A DNA stretch of 64,000 nt, from contig NC_088784.1 of the NCBI RefSeq assembly GCF_958450345.1, positions 83,229,747-83,293,746 of the forward strand, written 5' to 3'. The number at the start of each line of letters is the position of its first letter. Position 1 is the stretch's first letter. Below are positions 10,871 to 23,004 of the stretch, in pieces. A program made the translations under genes and the position numbers. Origin of the DNA: Calliphora vicina (taxonomy: Eukaryota; Arthropoda; Insecta; Diptera; Calliphoridae). A model generated the notes under the pieces. The model saw nothing but the letters and a program-made list of their open reading frames with translations. It was not told where the DNA came from and made no database searches.

Positions 10871-12110
10871 TACTTTCAAAAATACAAAAAAATACAGAAA
10901 TTTGAAAAACGATCATTGTTGGGTATTAAATGATGTGTCTATACCGACTATACTTTCTTATTCGTTATTTTTTTAAAATTTTTATCTTTAGATCCAAATG
11001 ACAGCCTTATACAATAATTTGCCTACATCTACTTATTCTCTACTTGTTTATTATTGATAACAAACCAAAAAAAAAAAACTTAAGCTTGTGACCACTTTGG
11101 ACAATTGACTAGTTTTATTATGTGCCTTGCATAAAAACAAAATCACTCAACCACCAGTTTGCACATCCCCTCACATGCCAATAAAAAACATAAAATACTA
11201 AGAACCATCATAAGTCTAGTACAAATAATAAGTTCAATAAAGCTACTTTCAATTCAAAGAACAACAAACAACAAAAAAAAAACTAAATATTATCCTGTTT
11301 AAAAACAAACTCTTCACATATGATATGATGATAACCTGCTTACAAGTCAGCGATAAATCATATTCTTGTTTTTTTTTTTCTTTTCAAACTTTAAGTATAT
11401 GAAGAAATATACGATTATGTGTGGACGTAGATGTGAGTATGTTCGTACAAATAATTTACAAAGGGAAAATAAATAGAGAAAATCCTATGTACGAATATAA
11501 TCGAATTTTTATTGATACAAGCAGCTTATATAAAACATAAATACATACACACTCACTCACTCACTCCTTTCTACATACTAGCAGAAAACTATTAAGGAAA
11601 ACACAGTAAGACTAGCTGGAAAAATCACCCACATTACAAATACATCGTCCTTTTTTATCCTGTTCCTGTGTAGCATGTAACAAATTAACCTATGACTTTG
11701 AAGGCAGGTATTTAAGTTAAGAGTGATGTTTGTAACGATCCTGCAACTGAGATATGGAAAATTTAAACAAGGAAATATCTTTAAGAAGAATTCAATAGGA
11801 CATAATTCCTTTTAGAGCGAATTTTCAGACCCCAGTCCACCCATTTACAGGTCACAAACCACTATTATGTAATCAATTGTGTGCCGATCTTTATAAAATT
11901 AGGTGATTGATGTCTTTATAAAATTAGGTGAATGTTGTAGACCTGTTTTCAAAGATTTTGAAACACCCTTATAATTTTGAGTTATTCTGAAAAAACTGTT
12001 TTAGGGTAGGTCGTAGTACTTTAATACCTCTAACTCGAACATTTTTAGACCGATTTAAAAAATTTATATAATTATGGATATACAAAGAATTAAGCTTTCA
12101 TAAAATGTAT
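10871..12110. other. Non-coding, with a repeat tail and a CACT microsatellite
   Basis: 'gactatactttcttattcgtt' near 10946-10966 matches the 3' tail of the TATACCC family (ACTTTCTTACTTGTTTT), so a small tail fragment lies here. A short (CACT)n run lies near 11549-11567. The rest is AT-rich without genes. Confidence 0.5.
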
Positions 12111-12114
12111 GCAT

Positions 12115-12640
12115 AAAATGTATTTATACCCTACACCACCATAGTGGGGTGGGTATAATGCGTTTTGTAGATGTTTGTAACGCCCAAAAATATTAATCTA
12201 ACACCCACCTAAAGTATACAGATCGACTTGTAATCACTTTCTGATGTCCGTCCGTTGCTGGTTGTCTGTTCATGTAAACTTTGTGCGCAAAGTATAGGTC
12301 GCAATTTTGAAGCTATTCCAATAAAATTTGGTACATATAATCACCTAGCCCGCATACAAATGTCCTCCCGAATTTGGACTTTATCGGTCATAAATTTTTA
12401 ATTTCTATAGGTATCTGCACAAATTTCGCTCCAAATAATAAATATAGACCCGCTTCCGAAAATCACTTTAACGTGTATAAATCTCTTATATAGACTTAAA
12501 TCACACGACCTAATTTCATGGTGATCGGTCCATAACTGATCATAGCTCCCATATAAGGCCCACTTCCGAAAATCAGTATTTTAAAAGAAAAATGTTTTTG
12601 CATATTTATTTGGTGTAGGGTCGGGCTTGTAAAAAAATAT
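12115..12640 (+). repeat. TATACCCTACACC-family dispersed repeat, internally deleted copy
   Basis: Starts 'tttataccctacaccaccatagtgggg', keeps the GTCCGTCCG stretch and one to two 'gatcggtccataactgatcatagctcccatataagg' units, and ends in 'ggtgtagggtcgggcttg', the start of the family's terminal hairpin. Confidence 0.85.
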
Positions 12641-13165
12641 TTATTTATTAAAACATTAATTTTTTAGTAAAACATTATTTTTTTTGTAAAAATCATTTTT
12701 TTGTAAAAAATTAATTTTTTTGTAAAAATCATTTTTTAGTAAAAAATTCATTTAGTGTAAAAAATTAATTTTTTTGTACAAAATTCATTTTAAATATAAT
12801 TTTGAGTAAAAAAATATAATTTTGAGTAAAAAAATATAATTTCGAGTAAACAAGTCATGAAAAATCTCTATTATGGACTCATTTTTAAATTTTTTTGTAA
12901 AAAATTCTTTTTTAGTAAAAAATAAATTTTTAGTAAAAAATTCATTTTTAGTAAAAAATTCATTTTTAGTAAAAAATTCATTTTTAGTAAAAAATTCCTT
13001 TTTTAGTAAAAAATTCCTTTTTTAGTAAAAAATCTATTTTTGAGTGAAAAATCTATTTTTGAGTAAAAAATCTATTTTTGAGTAAAAAATCTATTTTTGA
13101 GTAAAAAAACTATTTTTGAGTAAAAAATATATTTTTAGAAAAAAATATAATTTTGAGTAAAAAAA
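12641..13165 (+). repeat. A/T tandem array, longer copy
   Basis: About 30 units of 15-20 bases alternate between 'agtaaaaaattcattttt' and 'gagtaaaaaatctattttt' variants, with neighbouring units more alike than distant ones. A partial 'aaaatctctattatggactc' at about 12867-12886 is an internal copy of the sequence that follows the array, showing that array and body have recombined. Matches the array at 1-1284. Confidence 0.85.
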
Positions 13166-13720
13166 TCTCTATCATGGACTCTATGAACGCAATAGTTTCT
13201 AATTTATGAACGCGCACAAAGTCATTCAAATTTGTTGAATGTTTGGTTAATAAAAGTTTACTTAAGCACACTTTAAACATTCACAAACGAAAAAAACAAT
13301 AAACCAAAGTACATATGGTACATGAAACAATGAGAAGCGCATAGTAAGCTGTCTTTGATTTGAATAATAGAATAGAGATTTTTTTACAAGGTGTGTGATT
13401 TGCAAGCATTATTTTAAAGTATAAAAATAATTAGATATAATGTTTTATATATCAATGGAAAGGTAATGAAATGTAGTTTTCAAAACATTTAATATTTTGA
13501 AAACTGCTTAATTAGTTTTAGATGAAAATTAATAAAATATAAAATAAATATTTTTGAGAGATTTTAAACTTTCGATAACTCATCAGGAACCTTCAGTGAC
13601 TTTCAAACGTTAAATGAATTAGTTCGTTTTAATTGAACAATATTTATTAGAGAATAACCTTAAGTAACTTCCTGTCTTCTATATGTAACATTTTTTAGAG
13701 AAAAAAAAAACAATTTTGTA
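13166..13720 (+). repeat. Dispersed repeat body, copy B
   Basis: Aligns with 1285-1870: 'ctctatcatggactctatgaacgcaatagtttctaatttatgaa' style start through 'aattagttcgttttaattgaacaat' near 13616-13640. It ends near an inverted stub of the array unit ('ctcaaaaatagattttttattacaaaatt', 13723-13751), so the body seems bordered by array units in opposite orientation. Confidence 0.8.
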
Positions 13721-13764
13721 CTCAAAAATAGATTTTTTATTACAAAATTAATTTTTCACTAAAA

Positions 13765-14800
13765 AGTTATTTTTATACCCTCCACCACCATAAGTGGTGA
13801 ATAATGAGAAATATTTATCTGAGACCCAACAAAGTATATATATTATTAATCCTTATGAACTTGTATGTCGGTTGAACTATATCCGTCTGTCTGTCTGTCT
13901 AAGTAAAACACACTCACGTTCAAAATACATAAGCGAAATTAATGAAATGTATACCAAAATGTTTATAATTTTGTCAGTTTGGTATTGAAAATCAACCTCC
14001 AAAAATTTTGATAATTTTCACATGTTTTTTGTGGCTTTGGTTAAATTCATTGCAGAGAATACCATGACATTTTTAAATATCTATTTGTATGATAAGATAG
14101 CAAATTCTGCTGAAAATGATAAGAATCGGTCCATAATTTTTCCTAGCTCCCATACAATTTTCTTTCCGAACTATGATGCTATTGTATATAAATGACCATA
14201 GAATTGCAGTATCCATTCAAAATTCAGCACAACTAAGTTTCGTGCATAGAGAAATCGTGAGACAAATTTTTTTTTTTTGGATCGGACACTATTTGACCAT
14301 AGCCTTCATATAAAGTTCATTTCCGAAAATCACTTAAATACTCTAAAATATTTTATATATCCCTATCGGGTTGAAATTCGACATGCATAATTCTCAAGTA
14401 CATAAAAATCGCTGTAGAGAAGATCGAATTGTATACAAATTAATATATTGTATCCAAAAGTCATACTACTGGATTTTGTGAATATCGGTCCATATTTGAC
14501 CACAGCACCCATTTTAGGTCCATTTCCTATAATCACGTTAATATCCAACAACTCTTGTGAATAACATTATTGAGATAAATGACGGTCGGTCCGGTCCATT
14601 AAAGGTTATATCTCCCATATAAGTCCCACATCCGAAAAAAACATTAAATCATGTAAACATTCATATGGGTAAACAATTTAACAGAAATAAGACTCAAATA
14701 GATTTGGTGACTATGGGTTCATAATTATTTAAAGTTGGATTTGTACACATTTAAGTGATTTTTGGAAGTGGGCCTAATATGGAGGATATGGACCGAAAAA
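13765..14800 (+). repeat. TATACCCTCCACC-family dispersed repeat, partial copy
   Basis: Starts 'ttttataccctccaccaccataagtgg', then 'gagaaatatttatctgagacc', 'ccgtctgtctgtctgtct', and a chain of degenerate 'gatcggtccataatttttcctagctcccatac' units about 150 bases apart. Compared with 43265-45395 it lacks the distal half. The 62-72-codon ORFs inside are repeat-unit reading frames. Confidence 0.8.
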
Positions 14801-15715
14801 TTTGTAAATTTGCCCTCCATGATTTTGGTGGTTGGTATAAAAATAAAATGTCTTTTGTAAGTTCAATGGTATAATGTCTTTTCAAGTCGACCAAAACATA
14901 TAATTTATTTTTATACATAAACCTCCATGCATAGCAAGAAAAAATTGCTAAAAAAAATGTGTCCAACAAAAAGCTACAAGATGCTGTGTACTAAAAATGT
15001 CAAATCAATTGATATTACACATTGCTGCTGCTGTAATATGATGTGACTCTTACTCTCTGCCCAGTTTGACTGCTTTCCCCAGCAACATCTTAAGTATATT
15101 TGAGTATGTTCCGGTCACTCTATGATTGTCTTGGCAATTTAGGATTTAAGCAGCATATACAAATTGTTATCAGATTTGTTCTTATTCTTATTTGTGTATT
15201 ATTTTTTTTTTTTCATATTTTTTAGCAAGTGGTCAGCGTTTAATTTTTTTCTTCTAGGGGTCATGGAAAACTTTTGACTTGGCAAATGCAGTAATAAAAT
15301 TGATATTACATTTAAGATATTTGGCCATAAATATGTTAAGCCTTTTATTTATCTAAATATATATATTTTTATATAATATTCCCCTTCTATCGAACAGAAA
15401 CAAATACAAATTGGCTACTTATTTAAGTGGGTTATTTGTTATTAAATAGACAATTTGGAAAATTTCATGTTTTATTTTAAAGCGGTTTAAAGGTAATAAA
15501 TCATGAGTAGTTTAGAGCAAAGGAAAGAAAGGTATAAAAATATATTTTATTTATAGTTAAGAATATTAGTACGAGTATTATTAAGAAAATACAATAGTGA
15601 CCTTCATATATTTTACTATTAAATTCATAGAAATTTCAAATATTGAATATGGAAAATAAAGATAAAGAAATTTCAAACTTAATTCGATGTATCTTGGCTC
15701 ATTATTATAGAAAAT
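14801..15715. other. AT-rich non-coding stretch
   Basis: No domain, RNA gene or transposon end recognised. Contains 'ttgctgctgctgtaatatgatgtg' near 15025. Confidence 0.45.
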
Positions 15716-16480
15716 TCTAAAAGTGCAAAAAGTCTCCCTTTGTGCATTCTCAGTTCATTCTGAATCATATGAGCATAATTTTTTGAAAATGCAAAAAGTA
15801 TACTTTGAAGAAAAAAATTTTCACTTTCTTCTGAAAAAAAAAAAAATTAAAAAAATGGCCCATTTTGAAAAAAAAGTCAAAAATTTTATGTCTTTAGTTA
15901 CAAAATATTTATTTTCATAGATATCCCACTAAGCTACCAAAAATATCTTCCAGGAAAAGATCTAATCTTTCTTTTGAACAAAAAAAAAATTAAAAAAGGG
16001 TCCATTTTGAAAAAAAAGTCAAACAAATTTTTGATTTTAACAAAAAAGTAAAAAATTTTATGTTTTGTGTTACAAAACATTTATTTTGATAGATATCCAA
16101 CTCGCATCCCACTAAGCGACCAAATATATCTTCAAGGAAAATATCTAAGCTTTTGTTTGAAAAAAAATGGGACCATTTTAAAAAAAAAGTAAGAACAAAA
16201 TTTGATTTCGGACAAAAAAATTCCAAAAATTTAGATATTTTTTATTATTTTTTTTCGAAAGATTGAAGAAATAAATAGCTAAACTATTTGGGATATATTT
16301 TGCTAAGAACAATAGTTAATAAGTTATTGTCCAAAATGTAAATTTTTCAACCCCTCTAACTCAGAGAGCTCTCGACAGATCTTGTTGAAAAATTGTATTT
16401 GAATTACTATGATATATAACTAACCTTGGTGCAAACCACCGTACTTTTATGTTGGTAAGTTCAATCATTTTAAATTTTAC
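15716..16480 (+). repeat. Foldback-like tandem family, copy 1
   Basis: Roughly 160-base degenerate units each contain an A-run, 'ccattttgaaaaaaaagtcaaa', 'acaaaatatttattttcatagatatccca', 'ctaagcgaccaaa' and 'aagatctaagctt'. Two to three units are followed by a tail with 'cccctctaactcagagagct' and 'gttggtaagttcaa'. The same units and tail recur inverted at 53300-54800 and directly at 59590-60025. ORFs here (15723-15920; 15990-16226 minus) are lysine/phenylalanine-rich readings of A/T runs. Confidence 0.7.
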
Positions 16481-17150
16481 CAGTTGAATACCCGACAAGA
16501 TTGACTTCTCAAAATACTCCAGTTTGTCGAAGGTTTTGTGATACAGATATATCTCAAACGATTCAGATTTTTGTGCACTTTGTTACATTTTGAGTAATGT
16601 TTAAAATTTTATCAAAACTGCCATAAAATTTTGAAAATAAGGCATTTTCCCGTTTCCATCCCTTTTTCAAAAAATGGCTTTTTTGTACTAATTCCTCCAA
16701 TTTAAATGATACCACTCTATTCAAATGAGCTTCAATATTGTAATGGAAGATCCAATTTTAGTTGGAATTCATGCACTGATATGAAATAGTGTCGTATAAA
16801 GTTTGAAGACTGTCACAATTATAGTTCTGCATATATTCGAAAATAACTATTTACGTTGTATGGGTGGTGCCACGCCCATTTATCCAATCATGCCCATTTT
16901 CTGCCAAGCTGCATACTATAGATCACCAGCTATTCTATAATGACTGTTTATTTGTATGGAATGAGCCACGCCCACTTCAAATTTCATAATAAAAAGTAGA
17001 CTGTATGTTCCTTACAGATATATAGGAACTTACAATAAAAATTTAAAGAGGATCCGTCCAGTGGATTAGGCTCCTAAAAGTCACAGACAAACAAATAAAT
17101 AAACAGACATTTTCATTTTTATATATTTTCACCTAAAATGCAAAAGGGCA
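16481..17150 (+). repeat. Dispersed repeat with GCCACGCCCA motifs
   Basis: Holds 'tggtgccacgcccatttatcc', 'tgagccacgcccacttcaaat' and a 3' part 'tccgtccagtggattaggct' followed by 'acagacaaacaaataaataaacagacattt'. Such sequences are common dispersed repeats in flies. I cannot place ends or family. Confidence 0.45.
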
Positions 17151-17459
17151 TATGACACAGGTCTACAGCAGAAAAAGGCTTGACTTACCATTATATAGAT
17201 TAGATGCATCATGGCTACCTAAGTATAAAAATGGTAAAATTTTTCCATTCTATGGATAGATCTTTTTTTTGAAAAAATGTTTAAGTAAAATTATAAATTT
17301 TGTTAGACAATTCTCCACATAATTAATGATACCTCAAAAATCGTTAGTCCGATGTTATTAAAATAAATTTAGAAAAGATTAGATCTAGTTAGCCTTTAAT
17401 ACGTTTGTATAATGCGTTTCAATTGGCTCAGTAGTTTCAGAGTTATAATAACAAATTAA

Positions 17460-18342
17460 CCCTCTGCGACTGACGTTACTTTAGCATAACAATTCTAATG
17501 ACGTAGTAGTACTCTAGACACCATTTCGATGGCTAATATTTTCAAAGTTCTTTTTTGAGAACAAAACGAAAATTCATTTTAAACAATATTTATTGGAATG
17601 ACATAAATTGGCCCTAACAAAATCAGATCTATATAAAAAATAAAAAAAAATATTCCATTTTTGATTTTTTTTAACAATTTTTAAACTGATTTTAGTTCAC
17701 ATCTAAGTTAACCAGTCTAGAAAAAATTAGATAATTTCAATGGTTTAAAAAAAAGTTACACCTAATTTTAGATAGCACAAAAAAACACATCTGTACAATA
17801 AATATTTATACCCTACACCATCATAGTGGGAAGGGTATTATGCGTTTGTGCAGATGTCTGTAACGCCCAAAAGTATTAGTCTAACACCACCTCAAAGTAT
17901 ACCGATCGACTTAGAATCGCTTCCTGAGTCGATTAAACGATGTCCGTACGTCCGTCTGGTTGGCTGGCTGGCTGGCTGTCCATATAAACTTTGTGCGCAG
18001 AGTACAGGTCGAAATTTTGAAGATATTTCGATCAAACTTGGTGCATGTTACTTTTTCGGTGCAAGGACCAAGCCTATTGAAACTCGCTCCAAATAAGTTT
18101 CATATATACTAAATTCATGTCACCAAATTTTGTTACGATCGGTCCATAATTGGTCATAGCCCCCATATAAGGCCCACTTCCGAAAATCACTCAAAAATAT
18201 AAATTATTGAAATTTTAAAAGAAAAATGTTTTTGCTTTTTTAAGGTACTGAAAACGTGAAATACGATGATTGCAAAATAACGGTGGAAATCCCTTATTTT
18301 GTTTTGTTTGTGTCTGTTAAACTACACGTCAGTCGCAGAGGG
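17460..18342. mobile_element. piggyBac-like non-autonomous element, perfect TTAA sites
   Basis: The element is 883 bases with a perfect 16-bp inverted repeat CCCTCTGCGACTGACG at both ends, flanked exactly by TTAA (17456-17459 and 18343-18346). TTAA targeting and CCC-starting ends define the piggyBac superfamily. No transposase is encoded; the centre has been replaced or interrupted by a TATACCC repeat (17803-18235). Confidence 0.85.
17803..18235 (+). repeat. TATACCCTACACC-family repeat nested in the piggyBac-like element
   Basis: Starts 'tttataccctacaccatcatagtggg' and runs through the GTCCGTACGTCCGTCTGG stretch (with 'ggctggctggctggctg') to 'gttacgatcggtccataattggtcatagcccccatataagg' and 'gaaaatgtttttgct'-like end. 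It is internally deleted relative to 34415-35150. The 82-codon ORF at 17848-18096 lies within the repeat. Confidence 0.8.
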
Positions 18343-18349
18343 TTAAAAC

Positions 18350-20280
18350 AAAAAATATATTTTTTACTTGAAAATATAAAATTTGTTGCATTAAAAAATC
18401 ATGAAAAATCGATTATTACTTCATCACAAAGCCACTTATAATAGGAACAAAATGAGATATCGTTCATGAAACTCCATTGATTCTTTTCGAATTTATTCAC
18501 AATTAAGTGAATTCGCTCATTTTCAGAAAATTGTGTTTACAAGCGTGTTATTTGAGTGTAAATTTTACATGTGTTTTGTTACAATTTTTGTTATTCAAAA
18601 TCGAATATTTATTCTAAATCGAACCTTTATTCGATTATTCGAATAATTTTTATTCTAATGACAACGCTAATAATTATCTTTTAAATAAATCTTAAAGCAG
18701 CTAAAGCCCACTACATCTTCATAAAATACACATAGTTAAATTTATACACTATGTAAATTTTCTGGTTTTTAAACATAATTTAAATCGTGAATAAAATCGC
18801 GAGCTTATGGAAATGGAAAAGAATAAAAATGTAAATGTCCCAAAGGACTTAAAATTATGGAATATGGTCAATATAGGAAGACCCAAGGTAAAAATTTTGT
18901 GTTTTTCAGTGTTCTTTAATGAAATTTTATTTAAAATAAAGAAAATTAATTTACTGTTTATAAGAAACAGAATGCAGGACTTATTTGTTTATTTATTTAG
19001 TTGGATTCATAAATATCCATAATGACATGATCTATTACAAACAGCACAATGAACAACAATGATTTTCCTTAAATAATGGAACTAAAATTTAGAAATTAAT
19101 GATTACAAAACATTAATAAATTATTAAAAAATACTACTTATCAATTCAGCAGCATAAATAAATAGCTCCATTTTTGTTAAGGAAATCCTTTTAATCTCCA
19201 AACTTAAATATGAATGCAAATATACTACTGTACTGCTTCCAAAACATTGAACTCAAAACTTAAGAATCTAATTACAATTAAAAGCTTACAATAGAGAAAT
19301 TCGAAATAAATAAACACAAATTAATCCCTTATTACTGAGAACCATTCAATAGCATTTTTCGAAGAACTAAGAAAAACCATACACATAATAATAACCCATT
19401 CACTTCGCTGAATAAATTATGCCTTTAATACCAGTGACTCCTTTATTTCACGCTACTTAAACGGTAGAAGGTGGGAAACCAGCAAAGAAAACTACAGGCA
19501 AAACAAAAAACATTTAAATTAAAGAGTCAGCGAAGCAACCAAACAATAGACATTTGCGACTTAAGACTATAAATGAAATGACCGTCACGAAAAATATTTA
19601 AATGTACCACGAGTCTAATAATGTATTTTCTACGAGTATTAATGTGAAATGCTGATGAAGATGCTCTGCTCGAGGAAAAGCAAGAAAATCTGCGAACGTA
19701 TGCCAAACGCGTAAAAAACGCGGAGGATTGAAAACAAAAAACGATTACTTATAAACATTTGTTCAGAGGCGGCTGAGGAATTAAAATTAAGAAAACTAAA
19801 CAAAATGAAAAAAAAATTAAAATAAACAGCATGACTTTGTTTAGTGTAACTGGTATGAAAGGATTTTTTCCCAAAAAGGATTTACTAACCAGTCAAGTGG
19901 TGCTTTTTTTAAATTATTTTTCTTTTGATTTTCTATGATATTTTTATTTTTGAAATAATTGTCCTTTTTACTGTCTTCGATTTTTAAGGAATTATTTAAA
20001 TTTGAAGAAAGAACATTTATTAATAGTGGTGGTTTTTATGTATTTTTTATATTTTTGTTTTCTTTGTACTACTGGTCTATGGGGATTATAGATATTTTTT
20101 CAATCTTCTGTGCATATTTTATTTATTTAAATAGGACTAATTAAATATATTTAATGGACATTATGACAGTGGAGCATCAAAAGAAGATATTGTTGAAAAT
20201 ATATAGAATTTGAGAACTACATAAAACAGTAAAATTAACACCTCTAGTAGATCGACATAACACAAATTAATATTTTATTG
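18350..20280. other. Non-coding island
   Basis: AT-rich sequence with a 'cgaatatttattctaaatcgaa' cluster at 18600-18660 reminiscent of hAT sub-terminal motifs, and several 60-70-codon ORFs (18256, 18807, 19959 starts) rich in Lys/Phe/Ile without domains. From about 19050 to 19800 the sequence is free of the window's dispersed repeats and could be unique DNA. Confidence 0.5.
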
Positions 20281-20284
20281 GGTT

Positions 20285-20785
20285 GCGGGATTTTTTTAAA
20301 ATTTTTAGCTTTTATTTAGAAACAATTGTACAATATAAATTTACTCAAAGTATTGGCCATTGTTATCTATAAACTTTTCCCATCTTTCTGGCAACATATG
20401 GATTCCTAGCTAAAGTAACTGCTCATCTTTTGAGGCCAAGAACGATTCAAGCCAATATCGGATGCTCTGTTCCAAGGTCTAGCGTATCCCAGAGAGAGCG
20501 TTTTGCATTGATCGAAACAAGTAGTAGTAGGCCGGGGCACGATCTGAACTATAAAGCGGGTGAGGCAAAACTTCACAAACACTTCATTCTAAATACTTTT
20601 AACAGGTATTGCAACATGTGGCCGAGAGTTGTCATGCTAGAATATTACGGTTTTATGCCTGGCTTCAAACGAATCAGCTGAGTTCGGTACACGTTCTCTG
20701 TGATGGTCTGGTCAGATTTCATAATATAGAGGACCATTTTGCTCCCATCAAATACGGACAATTACCTTACCGTCATGGATATTTG
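20285..20785 (-). pseudogene. mariner transposase relic (catalytic half)
   Basis: Minus-strand reading: PNIHDGKVIVRI, WEQNGPLYYE, RTQLIRLK-like, HDNSRPHVAIPVK (second catalytic Asp), then PHPLYSSDRAPAYYYLFRSMQNALSG (third Asp region degraded), WLESFLASKDEQ and LPERWEKFIDNNGQYFE. This is the C-terminal two-thirds of a mariner transposase, full of stops. The 3' untranslated tail runs to about 20285 ('ttgggttgcggga'). The plus-strand ORFs here are shadows. Confidence 0.88.
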
Positions 20786-20823
20786 GCTTTGTTGCTGTTG
20801 TTTTAGCATCTTTAACAATTTTA

Positions 20824-21565
20824 CAATATTTAATCTGGGGGTTCTGCATGATCAAGTTCAAGTAATTGTGCTACTTCTGCTGGGTGGGTCCATAAATCTA
20901 CTGGACGTAGTGAAGTAGGGCTGGCTGGACAGTTGAAAATGTGGAGGGTATCATGGGGACCCTGACCACATGCTGGGCATAAGTTGAGGATGGCACGGTC
21001 TATGCGGGACCAGAAGGCATTAAGCCTGTTGCTCCATCCTGATCTTAGTTGTGCCAGAACGACTCTTGTTTTACGCGATAGAACTTTTTCGGCGTCTGCT
21101 GTCGGTGGTGGGCGACCACCAAGTACGACATTCATACGGTATCCTACTACCGTGGAATTTATAGCGTCTCCATGAAAGTCGTTCAAAGCTGTCAAATACA
21201 AGCTGCTATCAAATGGATCCTGCACATACCTCTGTATGCTCTCCTCGTATTTTATAAGGTCCTGTCTGACATGCCTCGGGGGAGACTACAACTGTATGAT
21301 GTCGAAGTTTGGATGACTCCTCCGGAGACATTCCCTGACCGGTAGAACCTCAGTTTCCTCGTGAAGGTGGTGTTCGTAAGTAATTTGGAGGCAGGCTGTG
21401 ATGGCCCTTAAGGCTGCATTTTGACAGCTTTGAATATTTCTCTACTGAGTATCACTTAACGAAGGCGACCACACTGGAGCAGCATAGTTCCACTGACCGG
21501 CAAATCGTCTTGTAGGTTGCTAGCAAGGATTCTTTGTCCATACCCCAAGTTCTACCGCACAGTGC
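20824..21565 (-). pseudogene. LINE 3' end (C-terminal ORF2 with CCHC-like motif)
   Basis: Minus-strand ORF 21225-20830 (131 aa) reads MQDPFDSSLYLTALNDF, VLSRKTRVVLAQLRSGWSNRL, then CPACGQGPHDTLHIFNCP, a C-x2-C-x8-H-x4-C zinc-binding pattern, and LWTHPAEVAQLL near the end. This is the tail typical of Jockey/I-type LINE ORF2 proteins in insects. Upstream to about 21565 the frame is broken but still shows QCGRLR and HLHEETEVLPVRE-type pieces. 5' truncated, as is usual for LINE insertions. It abuts the mariner relic. Confidence 0.8.
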
Positions 21566-21748
21566 TTTGTAATGGACAAAAATTGAAGGAGTTATTGCAG
21601 ACGAATAAAAATTAGTGAAATATTACCTTTTGGTAAGATTAAGAAAATATATATATTTCTTGAAAAAATCCGTGAAAGGACACGGGTACCTCCCATATAT
21701 CCTGAACATATAATTTTGAATAAAATTCACAGTTATACCATTTTAAAA

Positions 21749-22203
21749 TTTGGTTATAATCATTTTTATAAAGTTATTGATGTTTGTGAAAATTTTTATT
21801 ACAATCGCAGCACGGATTCGGATAGCTGCCGTACATCCTTTTCCTTAAAAAACCTATAAACCTGTATAAAATTATTAATTTTCAGAAATTATTGTTCTCT
21901 TATAATATTAGATGCAAAATTATGAAAATTCTATCGGAAGGATATTCATAATTCCAAGACATCAAGATTTCAATATCCTGTATAACATCTAATTTTTTTT
22001 AAAAAATTCGTAAAAATCGTTTCTTATTTTGGATCCAATTTGGTTATAATCCTTTTAATAAAGTCATTGTTGTTTGTGAAAATTTTTATTACAATCGCAG
22101 CAAGGATTCGGTTGGCTGCCATACATCCTTTTCCTTAAAAAAACCTATAAACCTGAATAAAATTATTAATTTTCAGAAATTATTTTTCTCTTATAATATC
22201 AGA
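21749..22203 (+). repeat. Direct repeat pair, about 165 bases each, 290 bases apart
   Basis: 21749-21912 and 22039-22203 share 'tttggttataatc', 'tgtttgtgaaaatttttattacaatcgcagca', 'ggattcgg' and 'acatccttttccttaaaaaacctataaacctg', with few differences. A third, shorter trace ('caaggatttacatcctttttt') lies near 22236. Intervening sequence is AT-rich. Probably two tandem units of a larger unrecognised repeat. Confidence 0.75.
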
Positions 22204-22259
22204 TTAATTTAGTTATTAACATTTCAATTCTAGCAAGGATTTACATCCTTTTTTTAAAA

Positions 22260-22999
22260 AAATACTGAAATATTGTATATATTTTCTAAATTCGGAAGGA
22301 CGGATGGACGGACATTTTCAAATGTTGATAGCCTTTTGGTTCAGCTGTAATATTAGAAACCGGATGTTAGAGTATACTTTAGGTGTTCCCAATATCAGCA
22401 GAAGCTAATATTACTGTCTCAACCTAAGGATATGTAGGTTATATTCAATTATTGAGTTACTTACATTTACGGTAAAAATGTATTATCTATGGGTGCCATC
22501 AAAAACAAATTTTGTTTAAAGTTCTAGTCAAAACGGACAAATAATGATTTCACATTATAATAAATAAGAGATAGACATTAGATAAAATTAAAGAAAAATT
22601 AAAATTGATTAACATGTTTTTTTTCAAAATTAAATCAAACTTTGGAATTTTTTTTTGATTTCAGCAAAAAAAACATACAACATCAAGAACCAAATAAAGA
22701 CCTATTAATACACTTTATGTCATTAAACTACCTTTGTGAAATAACGCAATATTTCTTAGTTATTTAAAAGAAAAAACGGTATTATTTTATAAAAAGCCAA
22801 AAATCTGGAGCTATTTCAGCAAACCATCAAATTGAAAATTTACGAAATGGTAATTTATACATTTAAACAAAAACAAAATTTTAATAGTTTTCATACGAAA
22901 GGACAACTAATGATTACATTTTCTTATAGATAATACTTAAAGCTATTCTATAGTAAAACATAATCAAAATAGATTAACATATATTTTACTAATATTCCA
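22260..22999. other. Non-coding, diverged repeat fragments
   Basis: 'gacggatggacggacattt' near 22298-22316 is a relic of the fly repeats that carry GTCCGTCC stretches. No gene. Confidence 0.4.
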
Positions 23000-23004
23000 A
23001 CAAA

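Noticed and set aside
17900..18000. GTCCG/GGCTG short repeats considered as a CRISPR-like or microsatellite locus
   Set aside because: Units are 4 bases, lie at a fixed place inside every TATACCC-family copy, and there are no spacers.
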